64,000 nt of DNA from Xestospongia bergquistia. Taxonomy: Eukaryota; Porifera; Demospongiae; Haplosclerida; Petrosiidae. A program made the position numbers and the translations under genes. Shown in pieces: positions 22,300 to 30,168 of the stretch (positions are counted from its first letter, which is position 1; the number at the start of each line of letters is the position of its first letter). The notes beneath the pieces are model-generated. The model saw nothing but the letters and a program-made list of their open reading frames with translations. It was not told where the DNA came from and did no database searches. Location of the stretch: NCBI GenBank assembly GCA_963965975.1, contig OZ014417.1:868001-932000 (forward strand), in the 5' to 3' direction.

Positions 22300-22640
22300 A
22301 CAACACTACACAAACAATTGACAATACAGAACTAGAGAAGTTAAAATAGTTCCAGAGAGACTAGTCCCAAAGATCCAGAGCACAGTAACAGAATACAGTG
22401 TCATTGTAGCTAGTGGAGTAAGTAAAGTCAACACATCTAACCAGTGATAGTAGTGCTTCTTGTATTATTAAAGTAGGTGTAAATTGTTTCTAGCTAGACT
22501 TCAAATTCTACAAGAAAAACAGTTCAGTTAACTGAAGGTACTACATACACTTTTTTGTCACTGCTGAAGATGGTCATTCAACTAAAACTTACACAATATC
22601 TATACAATGTTTAACACCCAGTGATGTTTGGCTCTCTTAA
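22300..22640 (+). pseudogene. TPR-gene exon 1 and exon 2 fragments behind U5
   Basis: Both pieces are present in the original order: the leader and exon 1 (22310-22460, start codon changed to attgac), the intron, then gttcagttaactgaaggtac (22523) and a decayed exon 2 to about 22640. This is the longest surviving copy of the downstream gene's head outside the intact locus. Confidence 0.7.
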
Positions 22641-22659
22641 CACATTGAAATAAAACTGT

Positions 22660-23695
22660 GCTGAATCATCTTTAAATTTTTGATCTCTGGCATCTGACTT
22701 TTGCAGTATATTGGCAATTGGTGATTTAATGGACTTTTTGACCAACATACCTTGTAGGAAACTTGGAAAAAGTTTCTTTATTTAAGAAGCTGCGTAAGTG
22801 GTCTATCATCATTTGTTTCTCAAATGTATATCTGCCTGGATCATCTCCCATAGCAATCACTGACACAAAAGTCAGAGCAAAGAGACCACAATCAGATGAG
22901 CCAACTGGCAATATCTATATCTATAAAGATAAAATGAAACTTAGTGAATAAAAACAGATAAGATATATATACCTGAAATTGATTTCAATTGAAGGGTGGC
23001 AAACAAACAATTGCAGGAATATGTCTTCAAAGTGATGAACTCATTGTTGGTGGTAAGCTGTCATAAATATCAACAAATCCAAGGTCACATCCATATTTGG
23101 AGATAGTCACCCAATGATTACATCCTGTATGTAACACTGGAAACCTTTGAATATCAAATACTAGAGTTTGTCCAAAATTGGTATGTTGTAACCATTGCAA
23201 AGAGGAAAAGACATTGCTATAAGTCTTTTTGTGATGAATTCACAATGCTATCATTCAACCACTCCTCTGATAAGAGAAAATGTTCATTAGTCTTTGATAG
23301 TTTCAGTACCCACATAGACTCTACTTTTACTGTGTCTTGTAGAGGATTAACATCAACCCTATTAATCTGTTCAATGTTATTTGCTACCTCTTTCAGATTT
23401 ATTAGCTTAGTCTTTAGTTTCATCTTTATAGCAAGACATTTGACATGAATGTTTTGTGAAGGCTGTGATGATGAAGTAATAGTTACAGAACTAAGGAGCT
23501 GAGATGGTAAAGAGGGTTGCACCATGACAGGTAAAAAAGTCACAAGTTGTGATAATGAAGAAGGTTGAGAAAAAGTAGCAATAGATACAGAAACAAGAGG
23601 TTGAGATGATACTAAAGGTTACAATGACAAAGTGATGGGTGAAAAATTTATTGATGGAGATATTAAAGAAGGTGATGTTTGCCTCTGTCAACAAA
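22660..23695 (-). pseudogene. Ulp1-type protease fragment, copy 4 (most complete)
   Basis: On the minus strand, in order: a Ser/Pro/Thr-rich leader, SMWVLKLSKTNEHFLLSEEW then WLNDSIVN (23270-23245), a frame break, CNHWVTISKYGCDLGFVD and IYDS (around 23110), and SSDCGLFALTFVSVIAMG (22911-22850), followed by a RYTFEKQMMIDHLRSFL helix. The His, Asp and Cys of a C48 protease are all visible, but at least one frameshift separates WLND from HWV. It could be a gene with a short intron I cannot place. Confidence 0.55.
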
Positions 23696-24805
23696 CTGAA
23701 ATAAAAGTAAAAAAAAGATGACAGACAAAGTATAAAAACAATAGATTTATCTCAAGATGTAGAGGAAGACACTACAAACAATGTTCATAGGCGTAGGAGG
23801 GTGGGGGCTGGAGGTGCTCAGGCACCCCCAATAATTTGGTGAGGGGTGCAGAGCACCCCCAATATAATTATTCTTCAGGTGAATTCACGTTGCCAAAGCA
23901 CCAAGTTAACAGCTTTGCAATGTAAGTGCACAAATCGCTTCGTCCTATACCTCACAATTCCTTATCACATCGGCAACATCAGAGAGATCTTTTTCAGCAC
24001 TCAGACGAGTACTAACCTATCTTCGCTCAACAATGACCGAGCAACAGGTCAACCACTGTCTTCTTTTACACATGCACAAGCACATAACTGACTCTCTTGA
24101 TATAAAGAGCATTGCTAAAGAGTTTATAGCTACTAGCGAAGAACGTAGAGCTCAGTTTGGAACATTTTAACAAACCACATGCATTTACACCTGTCATACA
24201 CAAGTATTATACATTTAACTATTATTGTTTACATTTAAATGTTTTCTGCATGCACATAATTGTTTAATTAGTAAAATATAATCATTATAATTATAGTTGC
24301 TTTACAGCAGTCACACTGCTTACAATGAGAAATGAAGCAAGATGCAATTAATTAGGTAAGTAAAGCTTATCATTATGGAACCTCAAATTGTCCTAAAAAT
24401 AGATAATAACCACACTCTGAAAGCTTCAAATTTCAAAATTTTCCTGGGGGCATGCCCCAGACCCCCCTAGGAGCTTGCGATTACTGTACTTCAGTGTTGA
24501 TGAGCACCCCCAATAATTTTACCCTCATACCCCTATGATGTTATAGATAGATAATGAAGAATCTATATAGAGAACTGTCATCAGATTTATCACCTGAACA
24601 TGATGACAAACAACTTAAGGTGGATCATAGTGACAATCTTCCTGAAAGTGTAGCCAGTGCCGTTGAGGAGAGTCAAGAGGAAAAAAGACAACGTTTGTTT
24701 GGTAAAAGAACAAATGATGATACTGCTATGTCTGCTGAAGAAAGTTATTTACCTTGTAAGAGAGCAAAACTATTACAACCTACAATTTCGACAGATGATA
24801 TTTAA
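23696..24805 (+). pseudogene. NSRP1-like C-terminal fragment, copy 5, split by a transposon
   Basis: The tail begins at about 23696, is interrupted at 23786-24537, and resumes to a TAA at 24803-24805 (SSDLSPEHDDKQLKVDHSDN, TAMSAEESYL). Uninterrupted copy 1 (3546-3920) shows that the two halves were contiguous. It lies just upstream of U6. Confidence 0.6.
23786..24537 (+). mobile_element. Short hAT-type DNA transposon remnant with target duplication
   Basis: The 752-bp insert is bounded by imperfect inverted ends CATAGGCGTAGGAGGGT and ACCCTCATACCCCTATG (15 of 17 pair). It is flanked by ATGTT on both sides (23781-23785 and 24538-24542); the empty paralogous site near 3647 has one ATGTT. It encodes only a C-terminal hAT dimerisation-like stretch (SERSFSALRRVLTYLRSTM then CLLLHMHKHITDSLD) ending at a TAA near 24169. 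Subterminal words cacccccaataatt (left) and gcatgccccagacccccctagg (right) are typical of this kind of element. It has no full transposase and is non-autonomous. Confidence 0.75.
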
Positions 24806-24959
24806 ACCTTCCCAATTTTTAATTTAAAAAATTATTATTTTTAATAAGAACCAATAAAATTTTAGTAAGAAGGGCTAGTATTTTTATTAACAAAAATGGT
24901 GTTCTGTTAATTTGTTTGTTTAGTTGGTGTTCTGAACTGATTTCTTGCAGAACAATGAA

Positions 24960-25217
24960 ATTGTTTATGTCATGTGATTGTAAGGGACCACACGACGATC
25001 TAATTAAAATAAAACTAATTAAGATATAAGCAGAATGGAGAGTGTTATAAAAAAAGGATTACAAATTTATCACAAGTCATGTGATCTTTATATAGATATA
25101 TATAGATATATATATAATGATATTCACAGTTGCCCAGACTTAAATGCGAGTTGTCCAGACATTTCCTCCCCTTGCAAAACCTCTGGCCTCGAAACTAGCT
25201 AGTCTGAAGAATTCAAA
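24960..25217 (+). promoter_or_regulatory. Conserved 5' flank of copy U6
   Basis: It closely matches the U2 flank (4070-4301), including ttgtttatgtcatgtgattg and taagggaccacacgacgatc. The ccagac...ctggc inverted repeat is decayed as in U2. A tatagatatatatag microsatellite (25090-25115) is unique to this copy. U2 and U6 are therefore sister duplicates, in agreement with their shared last fingers. Confidence 0.45.
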
Positions 25218-27667
25218 ATGGCAGATGTAATGCAAGAATTATGTTACTATGAGAAGAGAAGACTAGAGAATGTTGAAAAGAATATTGAACTCATGAAAAC
25301 TTTAGGTATAATACTATTGTATGATAATAAAAGTCATAAAGATTGTGTAGGTTTAGATTTTAAGTCACAAAAGAAGAGTAGAGTTAGAAAAAGGAGAAGG
25401 AGACAATATAGTAATTGTAGTAATAATAGCTGTGATAGTAGAGATGAATGGTCACCTGATCTAGAGACTTGTGTGATGAAGAAAAAAACAAAAGACATGA
25501 GAGGTAATGAACTTGTTAATAAAATATAGACACTATTCTTTTGTGTTTAGATCACCAAGTTACAAGAATCTTGAAGCAGCAAAAAACACAGCAGATGAAA
25601 TATTACCAACCTGTAGAGGAGGAGGAGCCTTCATTTGAGAGCCTTGATTGCAAGTTGTCTAATGAGTATTTTGAGTTATTTGGAGATGATAATAATGAAG
25701 AATATGAAGACTTTGAAGGATTTGATATTGAAGATGTGTAAGTTAGATTATATCAGTATTGATGATGTTGTTTTTCTTAATACAGTGATGTACCTCAGTG
25801 TCCTGTTAGTGAACAATATCCTAAGAGATTAGGTAATCAAAAGGAATACAGAGAAGATGAACTATCTAATGAAGATGAATATCTCTGTAAGTTCAGTATC
25901 AATATGGATACTTATATATAACTTTCATTATTAGATTGTGAGGACTGTGAGGAAATTCATCATGGTGATTGTCCTGTTCATGGTCCCTTACTAACTCTAG
26001 ATCCTTCTAGTGGTCATGATGAAGCATCTCTACAATATACTACTGTATTTGTTCCATCTGAATTAACTGTTAAACCTTCTAAGATACCCAATGCTGGTCT
26101 AGGTGTTTTTGCTACACAGTTTATACCTCGTAGAGTTAGGTTTGGTCCATATGAAGGAAGGAGAGTGTCAAACGAAGACCTCACTAAAGGAGAAGATACT
26201 AGTTACATGTGGGAGGTACTGTAATAAAATAATAAAAAAGTATTAACTATTATAATTTATTCAGGTGAAGCGTGTTGACGTGGAGTCATATTATATTGAT
26301 GGTCAATCAGATAAACAAAGTAATTGGTTACGATTTGTTAACTGTGCTCGCAATGTAGATGAACAGAATTTAGTAGCTTTTCAGTATCATGGTAACATCT
26401 ATTATCGCACATTGAAGCATATCTATCTTGGTAATGAACTCTATGTATGGTATGGTGAACAATATGCAAGAGAACTTGGGATTACAGCTAGTTTTGAAGA
26501 AGGTAGGGTAATTCTTTTGACAGAAATAAAATTTAGTATCTATTTTTAGATGATAGTCAACTTTATAATTGCAAAAATTGTGGAAGTACTTTTGTTTTGA
26601 AAGCCAATTTTGATTTGCATCTTCGACATAATCCTAATTGTCTTGCTGCTAATCCTCAATGTTTTACTTGTCAAAAATGTCAAGAAAGTTTTTGTGAATT
26701 GTATCAGTTACAAGACCACATTCGTAAACATGAGCAACTTGATGTAAATGAAAGAAATCATAAGAAAGAACTCACTTCCAATGATAAACTGTTAGTTGAG
26801 AATCCAGATAATATGTGTGATTATTGTGGAAAGAAACATTCTAGTAAGTCATCATTGAGAACTCACCTTCGTATACACACTGGTGATAAACCTTACCAAT
26901 GTCAGTACTGTGGAAAAGGATTTACACAGAGTAGTATTCTCCAAAGACATCTTCGTATACACACTGGCGATAAACCTTACCAATGTCATTACTGTGAAAA
27001 ACGATTTAATAATAATAGTAGTCTCCAAACTCATCTTCGTATACACACTGGTGATAAACCTTACCAATGTCAGTACTGTGGAAAAGGATTTAGTCGTAGT
27101 GACAGTCTCCAAAGACATCTTCGTATACACACTGGTGATAAACCTTACCAATGTCAGTACTGTAGAAAAGGATTTAGCCAGAATTGTCATCTTCAAACTC
27201 ATCTTCGTGTACACACTGGTGATAAACCTTACCAATGTCAGTACTGTGGAAAAAGATTTAATCAAAACAGTAATCTCCAAACTCATCTTCGTATACACAC
27301 TGGTGGTAAACCTTACCAATGTCAGTACTGTGGAAAAGGATTTATTAATAATAGTAATCTCCAAACTCACCTTCATATACACACTGGTGATAAACCTAAC
27401 AAATGTCAGTACTGTGGAAAAGGATTTAATCAAAGCTATAGTCTCCAAGCTCATGTTTGTATACACACTGGTGATAAACCTTACAAATGTGAGTACTGTG
27501 GAAAAGGATTTAGTAATGATAGTAATCATCAAATTCATCTTCGTATGCACACTGGTGATAAACCTTACCAATGTCAGTATTGTGGAAAAAGATTTAATCA
27601 AAGCAATCATCTCCAAACTCATCTTTGTATACACAGTGGTGATAAACCTTACCAATGTCAGTATTAA
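25218..27667 (+). CDS. PRDM9-like: PRDM9-like KRAB/SSXRD/SET/C2H2 methyltransferase, copy U6 (721 aa)
   Basis: Exons are 25218-25305, 25351-25503, 25551-25737, 25786-25886, 25935-26215, 26265-26502 and 26550-27667, all in frame. Domains are KRAB-like [44 protein letters not shown]-like RYPKRL variants, and a pre-SET knuckle preceded by YLYCEDC, which matches vertebrate PRDM9 YLYC exactly at that point. SET has [12 protein letters not shown] and WYGEQY. Ten array fingers follow two proximal ones. Fingers 7-10 are almost the same as those of U2, while fingers 2-6 differ. The frame ends right after finger 10 (CQY then TAA) because the array is fused to the 3' end of an NSRP1-like tail at about 27663; the C-terminal fingers and the usual IHLK end are deleted. 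Only three residues follow the last finger linker, so the protein may still work. Confidence 0.88.
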
Positions 27668-27799
27668 ACCCTCTTGATTTGTAATTAAAAATAATAATAA
27701 TTATTAATAAATTTTAATAAAACAAATAAAATTTTAGTGAGAGGGATGATATTTTTAATGACAATGGTGGTCTTTATTAGCTAGTCTGAGACCTTGAAA

Positions 27800-29385
27800 A
27801 TGGCACATGTAATACAAGAATTATATAAGGAATTGCTGAAGGTGGACATCTAATTCTACTTCATAATTTCATATATTTTTTGAAGTTTCCCCAAAAATTC
27901 CATTCCAATTCTATTTTCTACCCTTCAATGGAATATTTAACAACTACAATCCTATACCCCACCCTAACTGTAAACATGTCGCTTTGCTCCATTCTAAGAG
28001 ACGGCTCGCAGTGCTAGTGCTCTGCGCTTCATTTCATTAAGACTTCATTGAGCGATAAAAAAATAGAATTAGAATTGAATGCCTTCGGCTTCCATCATTA
28101 TGTGAATTTGAGAAGAGAAAAGTAGAAAATGTTGAAAAGAATATTAAATTCATGAAAACTTTAGCTAGATAAAATGCTAGTGCAAGATAAATAAAAAGTT
28201 ATAAAGATATCTAGCTATAGCTATCTAGTTTCTGTAAATCTTTATTCATCCTTAACATGACCAAAATATAAGACAGCCAACTACTGTCTAAATATAGTAT
28301 TTAAGAAAATTAGCTGCATTCTGATGATACATCCACTACACAGTAAGACTAGAGATGAAATAATTAGTGTGTACTATTTGAACATTCTACATTTGTAATA
28401 TTTAGACTTACAACTTAAAGGCTTTCAGTAACCAACTATCAGGCAAAATCTTTTGCAGAAATGGTGGCTTTCAAAAAAGCCTAGTGATGGAATCATTTTT
28501 TAAAATTAAGGAATGATGTAAGAAAATCTTGTGGAATAAAATGAGAATTGACAATTGCTGTTCAGCTAAACATGTTGTATAGGTGCATGGTAATTGAATG
28601 TGCAAACAACATGAGAGTTATTACTACCAAGCAAGCAAACATGCACCAGCTGAAACAGCTATTTCTCTAATGGAATATGCGAGTTCATTACTGTGTTATA
28701 AAGTCTCTGTATATTGAAACAAAGAATACTTAATACAACAGCCTGCAACTCAAATTATCGAATCAGCCACAAACCCTTTCTAATAATCAACGACAGCACA
28801 AACTCTTGTAATGGTGGCTTTCAAAAAAGCCATTTAGTAGAGCAGAGCAAGAGTAATGCCACAATTAATTTGCTGAGTCAAAGTTAACATTAACGATGTC
28901 TGTAATAGTAGCAGTGATAGTGGAGATGAATGGACACCTGATCTAGAGACTTGTGTTATAAAGAAAATAACAAATGTCATGAGAGGTAATAGACTTGTAA
29001 ATAAAATATGGACATCATTCTTTTGTGTTTAGATCACTAAGTTACAAGAGCCTTGAAGCAGAAAAAACCACAACAGAAGAAATATTACAAACCTGTAGAG
29101 GGGGAGGAGCCCTCATTTGAGAGTCTTGATTGCAAGTTGTCTAATGAGTTTTTCCAGTTATTTGGAGATGATAATAATGAAGAATATGAAAACTTTGAAG
29201 GATTTGATATTGAATATGTGTAAGTTAGATTATATCAGTATTGCTGATGTTTTTTTCTTAATACAGTGGTGATGTACCTCAGTATCCAGTTAGTGAATGA
29301 TATCCTAAGAGATTAAGTCATCAAAAAGAATACAGAGAAGATGAACTATCTGATGAAGATGAATATCTCTGTAAGTTCAGTATCA
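27800..29385 (+). pseudogene. Dead PRDM9-like 5' half (exons 1-4) with two insertions
   Basis: The KRAB exon starts at 27800 and is split by MITE family B (27825-28096), resuming to about 28165. After a 700-bp unrelated insert (about 28205-28900), exon 2 resumes within SNSSSDSGDEWTPDLETC (to 28986). Exon 3 is at 29033-29220, where the D-H codon pair is followed by a stop. Exon 4 is at 29268-29371 ([20 protein letters not shown]). At about 29386 the unit breaks off after ctctgtaagttcagtatca, so no SET exon exists. It is a relic directly upstream of U7. Confidence 0.7.
28205..28900. other. Unassigned insert with a repeated hairpin word
   Basis: This non-coding AT-rich insert interrupts the dead exon 2. 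The word aatggtggctttcaaaaaagcc occurs twice (about 28460 and 28811); its ggctttcaaaaaagcc core folds on itself. The spacing of about 350 bp suggests ends of a small mobile element, but I see no target duplication or protein. Confidence 0.35.
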
Positions 29386-30039
29386 GACATTTCTTTATCA
29401 AAAGGTATAAGTTTGTGCTTGTTAGCATCTTTTGTTTCTTTTTAGGAAAACCTATAACAGTTAATTCTGCTCCCTTGTGTCTATCACATTTCTTTGAAGG
29501 AAGTTCAATCTTAGACACATACAGTAATATCTAACCACATTCATTAAAATATAAAGTAAAATATAAACATTGTCTCACTAGCTCTGGTTGGATTTATGTC
29601 TTCAACAACACAATCTTCTGAAAGGACCATCTGCTTCTTGATATCCTGAGTTTGTCTATTCTCAAACTAATCATTACATCCACCTAATATTATATCTTAA
29701 TTTTCAAAGTAATGTTACTATTTATAGAGTCACTACTTTCACTGTTGATGAAAGGTAATGCTGTGTCACCAATACCAATAACACCTGAATATAATTTAAA
29801 ACATTCACATACCTGTGAGTTGAACAGTTTCTTCAGTAAAATGAAGACTAAAAAGGGCAAGTCTTTATTTGTCCCCTCAACCCGATTTGGAACCCTCCTA
29901 CTCACAGCATAGAGAGCTCTAGGTAGGATCTCTCCAAAATACCTGAACAGAATTTTTAGCTTTATACACTATTATTTTAGCCTGAAAATCAGTATAGAAA
30001 GAGAAAGTCTCCACAACAACAAAAGTACAATCTGCCATG
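29321..30039 (-). CDS. Unrecognised minus-strand gene or fragment, head-to-head with U7
   Basis: From an ATG at 30039-30037 the minus strand reads MADCTFVVVETFSFYTDF..., then open blocks SRRVPNRVEGTNKDLPFL (about 29900-29825), GVIGIGDTALPFINSES (about 29790-29740), KKQMVLSEDCVVEDINP (about 29640-29590) and KCDRHKGAELTVIGFPKKKQ (about 29490-29430). I could not join all blocks with convincing splice sites, and I recognise no domain. It replaces the NSRP1-like tail found before other copies. The start codon lies only about 130 bp from the U7 start, so a shared promoter is possible. It may be part of a transposon. Confidence 0.3.
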
Positions 30040-30168
30040 TTGCTACACAGTACAGCAGTGCTTGCTCAGTTAGGCTTACATTTTAGGGCGTGGTTTCAAG
30101 TGCCGCTAACCGTTACGTAATTACCGAACTATAGGCGCGCTGACTATCAGCTGGTCTGAGTATTCAAA
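30040..30168 (+). promoter_or_regulatory. U7 upstream region, unlike the other copies
   Basis: Only the last 25 bp (ggtctgag-attcaaaATGG) match the other PRDM9-like flanks. The rest is comparatively GC-rich (agggcgtggtttcaagtgcc, ggcgcgctgac). U7 therefore has a different promoter from the copies that carry the ccagacgttc block. Confidence 0.4.
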
